From contig OY294067.1 of the NCBI GenBank assembly GCA_958510875.1, positions 248,945,736 to 249,009,735 of the forward strand: DNA of 64,000 nucleotides, given 5' to 3'. Both the position numbers and the translations under genes were made by a program. This DNA comes from Endomychus coccineus. Lineage: Eukaryota; Arthropoda; Insecta; Coleoptera; Endomychidae. How positions within the stretch are numbered: the stretch's first letter is position 1; every line of letters starts with the position of its first letter. This document shows, piece by piece, positions 11,165 through 23,279 of this stretch. The notes under the pieces were generated by a model, which did no database searches, was not told where the DNA came from, and saw nothing but the letters and a program-made list of their open reading frames with translations.

Positions 11165-11990
11165 CGTTCTGATTCCCTATAATCCAGATGCTCCAATTCA
11201 TCGAGACAATGGGCAAGATAAAGAATAACTGTATTAAAAAATTCGACGGTCGAAACTTCTAACTGTGGAAATATCAAATGGAAATCATATTCAAAGTAAA
11301 AGGATTGTCAACCTTATCTACTGAAGAGTATGAGCGCCCTGATACAAATGCTGATCCAAAGATCAAGGTAGAATAGGAAACAGCTCATGCAATGCGGTCA
11401 AGATTAAGAATAATTCATAAACAGCAATAATCAATGAATAAAGTCATGATGAAGCAGAATGGTCAGTACTGATTGTGTTGACCAACATATCAGCAAAAGA
11501 GTCAAAGGCATGAACTCTCCGCGTGACGTTGGAGACTAAGTTAAGCTTTTAACAGTATTGCTAAAGCTCTAGGCAGTGCCCCGAAAATGTGGACCTATTA
11601 TCGTACCATGGGATTCCTCTGAAAAAAGTGAGCACATCAGACAATTTCACAATACGATTGATAAAAGATGAGATGCGGTTGAATCAATCTGATGAAATTA
11701 CTTCGGCTCATGTCGCTGTTTACGTGAATAAATCAGATTATAGATGTCGACACGGTAGTTGAGCACTGAAAAACTACAATTCCAAAAAAGTTCGGTTGCT
11801 ACTGCAAGAAAACAGAGTTCGTGTAAGGGCAGAATATAGGAAAAGGTTAGATAAAATGAGCCATACATCAGACAAACGAGAGCAGAAATTTCGAGCAGTT
11901 AGTGCACAAGAGCACTATAATGTTGTGAACATGTTTGGCTTGTTTCAATCATCACCAGCCATCAGCTCATCCAACCGTTTGGGGTAGTTT
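11165..11990 (+). pseudogene. Copia-type gag relic
   Basis: The segment KKFDGRNF(stop)LWKYQMEI, then KVKGL and an ERPDTNADPKIK block, followed later by KMRCG(stop)INLMKLL and the zinc-knuckle remnant KFGCYCKKTEFV(stop)GQN, match the gag of Ty1/copia retrotransposons. The matching features are the FDGxNFxxWKxxM opening, an E(E/R)xRLNQSDE-like block and a CxxC zinc knuckle. There are many in-frame stops and a frame change near 11520. No protease, integrase, RT or LTR was found nearby. It is an old, dead fragment. Confidence 0.75.
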
Positions 11991-13534
11991 TTTGAACGTT
12001 TACGTTCCTTCTGGTCTGAAGGTCAAGGGTGCAAAATTTGATCAAGATCGGAAGAAAACTGTAGATTTGTATATTTAAAAAAAATGAAGAACCAAACCAA
12101 CATTCTTCTTTATACCTATAAATAGAAAAATTTCCTGAGCGCAATCAGAAGAATGGAACATTTTGGTAAGAATTTTGTCATATAGGTATTGATTTTACCG
12201 TCCCTTGTCAAAATTTACAGCCAATTATGAAAAAATTTGAAAAATCTTGTGAATTACCATTTACCATTGGTGGACATTTAAGAAAATCTTTTCTATAAGT
12301 GCTGCAAATTATGCGATTAAACATTCTTCTTTTATGCAAAACATACTGTATCAATCAGTAAAGGAATCTGTTATTAACGATAACATGTTTTCCACCTAAG
12401 CTGATTGACTCTTGGTGATTCATGACTATTTAAAATTTGAAGAATTGATTCTGAGAACACTTGTATATGTATTACGAAAATATTCCGAGTTGTCAGCTTT
12501 ATAATGAAGTGGCTGAGTGTAAGGGAATTCAAATACATATAAGAAAGTAAAGGTTGGAATCTTAATATTTGATCCAACTTACATGCCATTTAGTAGAAGA
12601 AAACAAAACTTTAATACATTCAAATTACGTAGGCAATTACAGTTAATCATTGGTGAAAAAAAGGTGTTTCACCAAATATTCCATCCACAGCATTTATCAT
12701 CTTCATACGTCAACAAAGCATGCCCTGCAACTGGAAGATAGCGGTGTAAGTTCTAGACAGTAATGCAGGTATAAACTGGTAGATTTACACTTCAAAAAGT
12801 ATAAAAATTAGAGAGAAAGTCACAAACATGGTCATATGTACCTTATGATAAAATGCTTAGAAATTCGAATGCTTTACTTTCGGCGATGAAAGGATAACGG
12901 AGATTTATGAGCAGGAATATTTCAATATGCAAATTAAAACTATAGATCTTCACCAGGCCAGACCAACGCAGTCAGTGAAAGGTAAAGTGCGTAAGGAAGT
13001 GCAATGCTGCAGGTTCAGGTCAAGAAACGTTCATTGCACGTGGACACCTGAATTATTGCTCAATTATCGTATCTTGCTAGAATGTTTGCCGTTCTACCCT
13101 CCCCTTCGCATGAGTACAATACAAGTATGATCGTTTGCTTATTCACAGTGCCGTATTATCCAAATTCGGAGAACACATTAAATTATAGTATACGTGGTTA
13201 TAAATGATGTGTATTGTATTCACGAGTCGTTCGAAAACTTACTTAATTGTAATATCTTCGGTTATATCAATCATGGTGAATTTATTAAATATATGAGGAC
13301 TTCTCCGAAGAAAAATAGATAGCGTAATTCCATGTGACAGTGAACAGCTATATGAATAGCTATATTCCAGGCTGCACCCTTTTTTTATAGCATTCACCAA
13401 TCACAAGAGACTTCTATCCAGAATCATTAGAGAAAATTGGAACTCTGCGCTAGTTCATTTTTTTGAATTAGTTGTCTTACGACCCTCCCAGACTATTCCT
13501 GAGATAATTGTTGACTATTTTTAACGTTGAAAAT
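11991..13534. other. No gene recognised
   Basis: AT-rich sequence. Short frames at 12374-12589 (minus) and 12927-13130 are not recognisable, and no inverted repeat or tandem array stands out. Confidence 0.4.
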
Positions 13535-14430
13535 AACCTCTCTGTCGTACAGTTTGTAGCAGTTATGAATATTCATCCAGTAAAGATAATTTCCATTTAG
13601 AATTAAACAGAATCGTAGATATTGCCAAAAATAACGGTTATAATGTCAAGATAATTAATAAAATACTCCAAAATAAACTCAATAAAAAAGCCTTAAGCAT
13701 AATTTATCCGCAAATTTATAATAACACAAAATCAAATTTCACATGTCTAACATATTTAGGTAAACATTCACTAAAAATATCTCAATTCCTTAAAAAACAG
13801 AATAAAAACGTCGCCTTTAAAACAACAAATAACTATGCTCGTATATTAATAACTCGAAATCTAAAAAAGATAACTTAAAGAAATCTGGAGTTTACAGACT
13901 GAGATGTGATGACTGTAGTGCTTTGTACATAGGACAAACTGGACGCAGTTTCAGCGTAAGGTTCAATGAACATTTGAGAAGTTACAGGCTCAAAAAAGAA
14001 GACTCTAATTACGCAAATCACCTGTTAGAACATAACCACAATTTCACCCTTAATCCTGATATTCTACATATTCAGGAAAAAGGACATAAACTTAATATAT
14101 TAGAATCCATAGAAATTTTGAAACACGCAAAAAACAATAATAATGTAATATTAAATGATCAAATCGACACATATAATTCACCGCTTGTTAACAATTTTGT
14201 AAACACACTCCCACCATTATCCACCCCCATCCCTCAATTTGCACCACATTCTGATCCCTGATATTTAAGGACATACTTTTAGATTTAGCTTTAGTTGATA
14301 ACTCCTCGCTTTGATAATGCCACAGTGTGGTGAAACAATTTGTCAGCATTTTTAAATTAAATGTTAAAAGTTTTGTGTAAAATTTGAGTTTTATTCTCCA
14401 ACTTCTGAAATATTCATCCAATTCAGACAA
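13535..14430 (+). pseudogene. PLE-B RT thumb plus GIY-YIG endonuclease
   Basis: The upstream frame reads SYEYSSSKDNFHLELNRIVD, then NNGYNVKIINKIL and TCLTYLGKHSLKISQFLKKQ, which is the RT-to-endonuclease linker of Penelope-like elements. After one frameshift near 13870 it continues as SGVYRLRCDDCSALYIGQTG followed by RSFSVRFNEHLRSYRLKKED and HLLEHNHNF. The GIY-type strand (here GVY), YIG, the catalytic Arg of the RFxEH helix and the N-H pair of the C-terminal part are all visible. The stop is at 14262. The RT catalytic domain is missing. Related copies lie at 27255 and 45770. Confidence 0.82.
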
Positions 14431-14927
14431 ATAAAGTGTTGATAAATATTCGCCGTGCTATAAAATATGTTTTAAATTTAAAAATAAATCTCTAAAAACC
14501 AATGCAACTCATAACTATGATTTTATTGCCATTTATATCAAAAGTTCAATACTTGTTTTGGAATAATAATCACACTTGAATAAATATACGACTTGTAGGC
14601 CGCCTAGTTTTTGGAAAATTTTATTGAATGGAACCTGGTTTGCTTCAATCAAAAGCATTTCTTAGGGGCTTCGACGTGGTATAATCCGAAAATGTTTATT
14701 GTGCATAATTTCATCTATTTTAGGCTATAAACGGACTATTTGTATTCAGGTGCGCGCGACACGTGTACAAGCACGACGTTATAACCACAAGCGTTTTGCT
14801 TTCATTCCTTTTTATCGTAATTTGTCGAATTTTAACATAACAAAAATTAGCCGTCAATTGTAAATATAAATTAGCCATCTATCCAGCCTTTCTATACTTG
14901 TTTGATAAATATATATACAGGATGTCC

Positions 14928-17242
14928 TCGAACTGCGTGGCCAAAATAGAACCGAAGATTCTTTGATTCGAAAAAAAGTTGATGAGTCTTTTTACTTTTG
15001 CCTCAAGTGTCTTGTTTACCCGGTAGAGGGCTTCAAAATTGCAAAAATAATTTTGTTTTTTCGGTATAACTTGAGAACGTGATGAAGAACTTTTACAATA
15101 TTTAGCAGGTGAGTTTACTGTTAATAATGGCCATTTTGAGAGTGGAGCACAGAGCCTTAGAGACCATAGACATGGCTCAAACTTGAGGATGTAACGGGAA
15201 AAGTGTCCAGAACTTTTTTGTGGTCAATGTAATTCACTCAATATTTTTTATGTAGATAGCTTATCTAATTTGGAAACTTTTCTTACTCTTAGAAAATTTT
15301 GATAAAATCAACGGATTAGCTTGAAAAAATTAATTTTCGAGTCTCTGCAATTTTGGCTTACTAATTTTACTTGATTAAAATACCTTAGTTGCCTTTGCTT
15401 TTCTAATGTCATTTTGGCATTTGAAGAATTTATTCTCAAAACTGTCAGTTTTTACTTTGCTTTCCGTAAAAATTTTATAAAATTATGGCTCAAAATTTCA
15501 CTAACACTGAAATGGTTGATATGTTATTGATTTATGGACGTTGCAATGGCCGGAGAAGGGAAAGATATCCGCATCGCAGAATTCCGAATCGGCAAACCTT
15601 CGCGAAACCGGCAAATTTGAAGCAAATCGCAGAGAAACTGGACGCAGACGGACAAGAAGGACGTTAGAGCTCGAAGAAGCGATACTGGAAGCGGTTGAAA
15701 CTGAACCTGGGATAAGCACACTACGTTTGGGACTTCGTATTGGAGCCTCAAAATCATTCGTTCATAATGTACTGAAAGAAGAACTGTTGTATCCCTATCA
15801 TATTAAAACAGTTCAAGACTTATTGCCCATGGATCCAGGTCATCGGCTAGATTTCTGTCGGCTTATTGTCCAAAAACAAAACGCAAACCCCAATTTTTGT
15901 AGAAGAATTCTGTTCACGGACGAAGATACTTTCACGAGATGTGGTCTTTTTAACCTCCATAATGAACATTTCTATGCTGATGAAAATCCTCATGAAACGG
16001 AAGTTACATATTTTCAGAATCAAACTAAAATCAATGTTTGGGTTGGAATTGTGGATAACTTTATTATTGGCCCTACCGTTATACCCGATCGATTGAACGG
16101 GGAGAACTACTTGAACTTTTTGGAACAAAGGCTACTTGAACTGTTGGAAGACTTGCCCTTACACATTCGTCGTGGCCTGGTTTATCCATGATGGTGCACC
16201 TCCTCATTTCACATTAGCTATCAGGCGACATATGAATGCAGAATATCCAGATCGCTGGATAGGTAGAGGACACGATGCACCAGTGAACTGGCCGGCCCGC
16301 TCCCCTGATTTGACGCCCTGCGACTTGCTTTCTATGGGGCGCTTTGAAGTCGAAAGTTTATGCAGCTCCAGTAAACACACGAGAGGAATTGTTGCAACGA
16401 ATTAATCATGAAGCGGATTTATTGAAGAATGATCCTGAAGTACTAGCCAGGGTTCAATCCAATTTCTTGAAACGAATTAATTTGTGTATTCAGGAAAATG
16501 GGCAACATTTCGAACAATTGATGCCTTAGCAATTTCCAAAAAAGTTTTGTTGTTTCTTTTAATTTTGCATTTGTTTTTCCTAAATAATCACATCGTTTCC
16601 CTATTTCTATTGTTTTTATTATTCGTGTTTTACCGAGATATTAACCATTTCAGTGTTAGTGAAATTTTGAGCCATAATTTTATAAAATTTTTACGGAAAG
16701 CAAAGTAAAAACTGACAGTTTTGAGAATAAATTCTGCAAATGCCAAAATGACATTAGAAAAGCAAAGGCAACTAAGGTATTTTAATCAAGTAAAATTAGT
16801 AAGCCAAAATTGCAGAGACTCGAAAATTAATTTTTTCAAGCTAATCAGTTGATTTTATCAAAATTTTCTAAGAGTAAGAAAAGTTTTCAAATTAAATAAG
16901 CTATCTACATAAAAAATATAGAGTGAATTACATCGACCACAAAAAAGTTCTGGACACTTTTCCCGTTACATCCTCAAGTTTGAGCCATTTCTATGGTCTC
17001 TAAGGCTCTATGCTCCACTCTCAAAAACGGATATTATTGACAGTAACTCACCTGCCAAATATTGAAAAAGTCCTCCATCACGTTCCCAAGTTATACCGAA
17101 AAAACAAAATTATTTTTGCAACTTTGAAGCCCTCTACCGGCTAAACAAGACACTTGAGGCAAAAGTAAAAAGGCTCATCAAATTTTTTTCGAATCAAAGA
17201 ATCTTCGGTTTTATTTTAGCCACGCAGTTCGAGGACATCCTG
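14928..17242 (+). mobile_element. 2.3-kb Tc1/mariner-superfamily element with TIRs of about 590 bp
   Basis: TA flanks both ends. The left end CAGGATGTCCTCGAACTGCG is matched by CGCAGTTCGAGGACATCCTG at the right. Inverted similarity continues without a long gap for about 590-600 bp: 14928-15517 against 16643-17242. The arms reach into the transposase gene, and the right arm carries a reversed copy of its first 11 codons. The enclosed transposase (15485-16529) is frameshifted. TA target duplication and CAGG(G/A)TGTCC-type ends are typical of this superfamily. Confidence 0.92.
15485..16529 (+). pseudogene. Tc1/mariner-superfamily transposase (DD41D-like), frameshifted
   Basis: The N-terminus MAQNFTNTEMVDMLLIYGRC is a DUF4817-like helix. 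A helix-turn-helix region follows (NLRETGKFEANRRETGRRRT, then LEEAILEAVETEPGISTLRL and SFVHNVLKEELLYPYH). The catalytic triad is first D in ILFTDEDTF, second D in FIHDGAPPHF and third D in ARSPDLTPCDL, with 43 residues between the second and third as read. Three frame changes (near 15590, 16185 and 16340) break it. The tail VNTREELLQRI and NFLKRINLCIQENGQHFEQL completes the family profile. ATG 15485 was chosen because the MAQNFTNxEM start is conserved and lies at the inner edge of the TIR. Confidence 0.88.
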
Positions 17243-17514
17243 TATATTTTTAGTAAATAATTTTTTGATAGGAGATTTGTCATGTTTTCTACTTGAATTT
17301 ATATTTTAAAATACTGAATCATATGAATTTTACCAAGTATAAGACATCGAACATAAAATATAGGGAGACACTGCAAAAATTTGATACTTTAGTTGAAAAA
17401 TGCAATTTTGGCCATATTTTGGTCTAAAGTTTGTGGGTGACTTGAACTACTATCAATTAAAAGTTATTGAATCCAGCCTATTGGTAACTGGGATATGAGC
17501 AATCGTATTTTGTG
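17243..17514. other. Short unassigned spacer
   Basis: Unassigned AT-rich sequence between the transposon end and a PLE-A arm fragment. Confidence 0.4.
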
Positions 17515-17700
17515 TGAAATTGTAACATATTAATTTCAATTATTCGTGTTTTGTTCATTTTTGTTACGTAGAAAATTTAATTGAAATTAATGAGATAAAG
17601 ACGTTCTTGGTACAATTAGTTCCGTACTTTGATTGATGTGAATTAGTTTTCAAACGTTTTCTGATGATGGTCGATAGACCGAAACAAAAATATAATAGAC
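17515..17700 (+). repeat. PLE-A arm fragment with hammerhead core
   Basis: TTAATTGAAATTAATGAGATAAAGAC and TTGATGTGAATTAGTTTTC match the right arm of the PLE-A copy at 26150-26230. At 17660-17684 the hammerhead core is perfect: CTGATGA, stem II GGTC-GATA-GACC and GAAA. The sequence after GAAAC is AAAAATATAAT, so stem III and the cleavage-site side of stem I are lost. Confidence 0.65.
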
Positions 17701-19426
17701 ATCAGTATTAATGCGACTGAAAGATAAACAGAATACGATTCGATTCTCCGTCATAGATCAACTATTAACGCATATTCATCTCAAGTTCAATCGTTTTGAA
17801 TTGAGGATTGTGGGTATGAGTATTACTATGGTTGACAATTATTATGACAGAACTCATTCAATGACCAGACGTCCAAGAACTTAATTTCCTTATAGATGAC
17901 ATTCGGCAAATACATATTATTGAGCAATGAACTCATTTGTTTTATTTAATTTACATCTCTGATGACAACTTGTAAACAAGGTGGATTTCACGTTTGCTGA
18001 ATGCCAATTACTATATTTTAATGAGTACTTATTCGATTAAAATATTTACGAGCGTCCGTACTAATATCAATATATCCATCACCAAACATATGAAACAAAC
18101 CTAAGGTAACTAACTACATTCTACAGCCCTAACATAGGAAATGTGAGTGACTCTCGAACCACTATTTTCCCGGCTAATACCACGACGGATATTGAATCAA
18201 AAACACATATTCGAATGACATAGGGATGTGCACAAAGCTACTCTTGTTGTCAGAAGAGGGCAACCTTGCACCCATCCGTCCGTCATCGACCGTATCTGTA
18301 AACGTACATTAGGGTTTCTATGGAGATAAAAAGTTACCAGTTCCGTCCTACATTAGTCATTATACCATTAGTATAATTTAGTGTATTGACTTACCTAAGT
18401 TATAACACATTAGATACGAATTTTATAAATTAAAAATATTTCCAAATAGTGAAAATCATTCATATATTACAATTATTATATAAAAATGCCGAGAAAGAGA
18501 AAACTAGAATACAAACATACATAAAATGAAACAAGTATTGGTAATATCAGTATTTTATAAACTTGTGGGATTTTATCAATATCACAATAATTCTGATATA
18601 ACCACGTGTTTCTATGGTATAAGTTTGAATATGTCTTGTAGAGAATGGAATTATCAATTATCAGAGGAAATGTTTCCTGAACATCCAGGTAAGGATAAGA
18701 ATGAAAAATATGATAACTCGAAAATCATTGAATTAGTTGAATTAGCATTCTCATTGTAATTGAAAATTAATTAGATATTTATCTCATAACATTCAAGAAA
18801 TCTTACATTTCTTCGAAATTCCTTAAAACAAATGATACCGTTTACGAATATGTTATTATTCATTCTTAGTACGTTCAAATGAATCTAAATCGAATAGATT
18901 TTGCTATTCAATTGGGTAGTACGATGCAGTATGCAGTTATTACAAAATCTTCGGAGTTAAAGAGTCCATCTGGACATGAGTTTACTTGAATAAATACCAA
19001 GCATTTACAACAATAAAATTGAATGACTAGCATTTTTAAATAGCGTCGTGAAATGACAAGCAGAAGAAGAAGAAAATAAATTTCATATTGTACTTCGTTT
19101 TCAACTTGCTTCGAGTAATGGCAAGCAGATGAATGAGAAAATAAATCTTGCATATTGTACTGCATGCTTAAAATGTCAGACATGTGTTTGAAATATCATT
19201 TAAGGTGGCACGAAAAGTCGCCAAATGTTCCTTATTGTACATCTGGGTGTATCTAGCCTGGAGAGAATAAATCTGAAATGAGGCAGCTTGTGCTTGTTAC
19301 AGAAATCATGTTAAAATCTCGGAAAGTTATTGCGGAAAACAATCGTTAAGAATAGTCTATTTCTAATAGAACAATAAACCAATTTTTATCATTTCAACAT
19401 ACTTCGAAACCGACTTCCCTCATCTA
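17701..19426. other. No gene recognised
   Basis: AT-rich. The open frames 18526-18759 (+) and 18908-19183 (minus) are not recognised. A good donor-like CCAG/GTAAGG occurs at about 18690 but has no laminin-like sequence before it. Confidence 0.4.
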
Positions 19427-20714
19427 GTCGAGTCAATTTAGCAAAAAAGCTCGGAATCTTTTCCAAACAGACCAATCAACTTAATTTTTTTTGCAAATCG
19501 TTCCTGGACGGAGACTGAACGATATTGAACTTCAAGATCTAGTCGCTCGACCATTTTTCACCTGTTAAACCGGAAATTCGCCAATTTTCATGGGAAAATT
19601 TATAGTAAAATTTGTAAAATTGGTAAGTATTGCCAAAATTGGCTGGAAAACTGCACTCGGAGGTTTCGGGGTCGCTGATCACGATTCCGAAGTTAGATTT
19701 ACCATTTTCCACCGCGGTAGCTAGAAATTGTCCCGAAAATGGTCAAATTTAATAATTTCGCAGTTTTTGTTGAAATTGACTAAAACATTTCACTCGGGGG
19801 TTTTCGAGGTCGCTGATCACGATTCCGAAGTTAGATTTACCCTTATCCACCGCGGTAGCTAGAAATTGGCCAATTTTATGTCAGAAAAATGGATAAATTA
19901 GATAATTTCGTAATTTTTGTTGAAAATAATTCCACTCGGAAGTCATTCGATATTGGATATGAAACAAATGATTTACAGTCACGGATAAATTCCCTGACTT
20001 TTGATAGCAGTGCTAATTTCAACAAAAATTACGAAATTATCTAATTTATCCATTTTTCTGACATAAAATTGGTCAATTTCTAGCTACCGCGGTGGAAAAT
20101 GGTACATTTAACTTCGGAATCGTGATCAGCGAACTCGAAAACCCCCGAGTGAAATGTCTTAGTCAATTTCAACAAAAACTGCGAAATTATTAAATTAGAC
20201 CATTTTTGGGACATAAAGTTGGACAATTTCTAGCTACCGCGGTGAAAGATGGTAAATCTAACTTCGGAATCGTGATCAGCGACCTCGAAAACCCCCGAGT
20301 GAAATGTTTTAGTCAATTTTAACAAAAACTGCGAAAGTATTAAATTTGACCATTATTGAGACGTAAAGTTGGTTGGCCAATTTCTAGCTACCGCGATGGA
20401 AAATGGTAAATCTAACTTCTGAATCGTGATCAGCGACCTCGAAAACCCCCGAGTGAAATGCTTTAGTCATTTACAACAAAAATTACGAAATTATTAAATT
20501 TGGCTATTTTTCAGACATATAATTGGCCAATTTTTAGATACTGCGGTCAGTAAATCTAACTTCGGAATCGTGATCAACGACGCCGAAACCTCCGAGTGGA
20601 GTTTTCCAGCCAATTTTGGCAATACTTACTAATTTCACAAATTTTACTAAGTTGATTGGTCTGTTTGGAAAAAATTCCGAGCTTTCACAGTTTTAACGCC
20701 TAGTTTGACCCGAC
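19427..20714. mobile_element. Foldback element with asymmetric internal subrepeats
   Basis: TA flanks GTCGAGTCAA at the left and TTGACCCGAC at the right. Inside, AAGCTCGGAATCTTTTCCAA and its complement extend the arms. A subrepeat of about 145 bp, marked by TCGCTGATCACGATTCCG, AGTTAGATTTACC and CCACCGCGGTAGCTAGAAAT, occurs twice forward in the left arm (19671 and 19810) and four times inverted in the right arm (about 20110, 20262, 20410 and 20553). A non-repeated loop lies at about 19945-20015. No coding sequence is present. It shares its subrepeat and end type with the element at 60617-61392. Confidence 0.9.
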
Positions 20715-21109
20715 TAATCATACAATTTTATTTATAAGATTCAATATGTTATAAGAGCACAACTAATTGAATATAACTGTTATTTTCTTAGAATTAATCC
20801 TGGCTAAATGGTTCGTAAATTATTTCTGGTCAGAATTTGTGAATGTTTAAAATGTTCTCAACTGATATTGACTAATTAAAATTCATTCATTTGGAATCAT
20901 AATTATATCAATCATATATAAATAAGCTATGGAATTGATTTGTCTGTTACCTTGTATTAGATTTAATACAGTTCAGTATGTTCACATTTTTTAATTAAAT
21001 TCTCATCCATTAGAATATGTAGAATACGAATCTTCCTCTATTGTGAAATATCATATTTATCATTACTGCTTTCTAACTTAAGCAGTAATTAGTTCCTTCT
21101 AAATACTCT

Positions 21110-22510
21110 CCCTACTAACTCTGAAGCTCTTGGACTATATTCAGAAGATAGTTATTCGTCTGATTGATGATGCCACTAATATTCATTGCTCTCTCTAGAA
21201 CATCGTAAAATGGTGGGCGATCTCTCCCTTTTCTATGAATATTTCCATGGTCGGTGTTCATCAGAAATCTCGTCTGTTGTTCCACCGCTAGAGATTCCAG
21301 ATATGCGGACTACGCGAACTCAAGCTAGCCACCCCTTCACTGTCAAGCTCGAAACCTGCCGAACTTCTTCTTAGTCTAGGAGATAGATACATATTATGGG
21401 TCTGAGATATAACATGTTGGCATATGTGTTATGTTTCAGCAATTATTAATATGAGTATTTTATCCTATGTGAGTTGGACCTCATACCCTTCCCCATTTTG
21501 AGTTAGCCGCCCCAGAAAATATCCTATTTTGGAACGTGTTATAGCACTTTATATTATAACATTTTTTCTCCATGCAGTTGGCAGCACTGGTAGTTTTAGT
21601 TATGACCTAAATTGGAACGTGGTATAATACTTTCTGACCAGGCAGAAAATTTTTGCTATCATGCTCATTACTCGAAAACCATACGCCAACGTTTTCAATG
21701 CGTATGGAAAAAAAAATGTTGGCACCTCCATTAACTTGTAGTTTCTATGTAAAAGAAAAGCTTGTGTGAGTGCAAACATTTTCTTTCGTGTTTACCCCCC
21801 CTCCCCCCCCCCCCAAACGGTCCCAAACCCCCAAAAAATTAAAATCTCAGTTATTCTCAAAAAATTTGGTATTTTCAGCCCATAATTGGACAAAAAATAA
21901 TATTGGTCACACATTTGAATGATCAAAATATGCAATGCACCATATTATCTCCCCTTCCCCGGGGTTAAACATGGTCAAAACTCTCGAAAATGGATGCATA
22001 GAAAATGTTGGCTTATGGTTTTTGAGTAATCAGTATTGATAACAAAAATTTTCCGCCTGGTCAGAAAGTGTAAAACCACGTTCCAATTTTTTTCATAACT
22101 AAAGTTGCCAGTGCTGCCAACTGCATGAAGAGAAAATGTTGGCATTTATTGAATATTCATCGCCAAGGGACCCTCTTCGACTAGCACCAAACACCAAAGT
22201 GTTATAATACGTTCCAAAATTGAATATTTTCTGGGGCGGTTAACTCAAGATGGGGCGGGGTGGGAGGTCCAACTCACATGGGATAAAATACTCAGATTAA
22301 TAGTTGTTAAAACATAACACATATGCAAACATGTTATATCTCAGGCCCAAAATATGTATCTATCTCCTAGAACCTAGACTATTACCAGAGTTCGAACGGC
22401 GAAGTTCATTTTTCTATGGAACAACGAAATTGTGGAACTCTTTTGTCTACTGAGGTCTGTCTTTCCCTATGCCATCCATTATATTACAATTGAACCTCAC
22501 ACCGAATAAT
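21110..22510 (+). pseudogene. Jockey-like LINE C-terminus split by a foldback
   Basis: The left part reads LSLEHRKMVGDLSLFYEYFH, then GRCSSEISSVVPPLEIPDMR and HPFTVKLETCRTSS. It stops at 21373 where the foldback begins. The right part resumes after 22391 with a degenerate FxRTxRLWNxLP block (FSMEQRNCGTL). Joined, it matches the unbroken relative at 8115-8430. It is a dead fragment that served as insertion target. Confidence 0.8.
21374..22389. mobile_element. TA-flanked foldback inserted in a LINE relic
   Basis: The left end GTCTAGGAGATAGATACATA is matched at the right by TATGTATCTATCTCCTAG followed by a 7-bp repeat and CTAGAC. TA borders both ends. The arms are about 400 bp each (to about 21760 and from about 21985), with paired landmarks GGAACGTGxTATAATAC, CTGACCAGGC and GCCAACTGCATG. 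The loop holds a poly-C tract (21795-21814). There is no coding sequence. The flanking LINE sequence continues across it, which fixes the boundaries. Confidence 0.85.
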
Positions 22511-22739
22511 ACACCGTGGAAAAATTTCCCAATAAACTTATTCTAACCATACAAATTCTCAAAAACTAGCTGCATATCACATAGTATGGTCTACAGACTA
22601 GTGTTAATTCCAAAATGAACTAAATATTATAAAACAAATAGCGATTATATATAAAAATAATGATTATTGACCAAGGTATGAATTATATGTGAGTTCTTAG
22701 GAAGTAGTTCTCACTAACACATATGTCTATTATAATTTC

Positions 22740-22781
22740 GTCTTTATGTACGTTTCGGTCTCACGACCTTTATCAGAAGAC
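22740..22781 (-). ncRNA. Hammerhead motif, PLE-A left arm, altered core
   Basis: On the minus strand stem I (GTCTT/AAGAC), stem II (GGTC-GTGA-GACC), GAAA and the short stem III are kept, but the first core box reads CTGATAA instead of CTGATGA. The G-to-A change is expected to impair cleavage. Confidence 0.65.
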
Positions 22782-23279
22782 ATTTGAAAAGTAATTTACA
22801 TCAACTAAAGCGCGGAATTTCTTGAACTCATTATATTAAGCCCTGAGCGCCTTATCGCATAGATTTCAATCAAAATTGTCTACCTCGCAACAACGAACGA
22901 AACACGGAAAATTGAAAATGTAACATATTAACTTGTAAAATATATGAATATGTCCTAGAAAACCACTACACAGTAATGTTTATATAGTTGAAGACATATC
23001 TCAAGGAAGAAACAAAAATCCCTTTGCGCCAAGTAGGTATAGATAATGTTAAACACATGTGTTTGAGATTTTAAGACTACGACAGGAAAGGTATTTGCAC
23101 CAATTTACTATTTACCATTGAATCTAAATCAAAGGGCAATATGATTAGCAAATACAAAAAAATTACTTATTAATAATATAATTTCTAGTTTAGTATGTAG
23201 AATTTGAATTAAAAATAAGAATGCAATTAGAACTAAAATATGTAGCATCTTAACAAATAGATGAATGAAAAAAATTCAG

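Noticed and set aside
11091..11700. CTGATGA matches near 11091 and 11688 as hammerheads
   Set aside because: No GAAA or stem II follows, and the second lies within the Copia gag relic. Chance matches.
18526..18759. Missing first exon of LanB2 (good donor CCAG/GTAAGG)
   Set aside because: No signal peptide and no CYDExGRPQ-like residues before the donor. The phase also fails: the exon at 28030 begins in phase 0.
19427..20714. CRISPR-like or satellite array from the repeated units
   Set aside because: Units invert midway, spacers are not unique, no cas genes are present and the organism is an animal. It is a foldback element.
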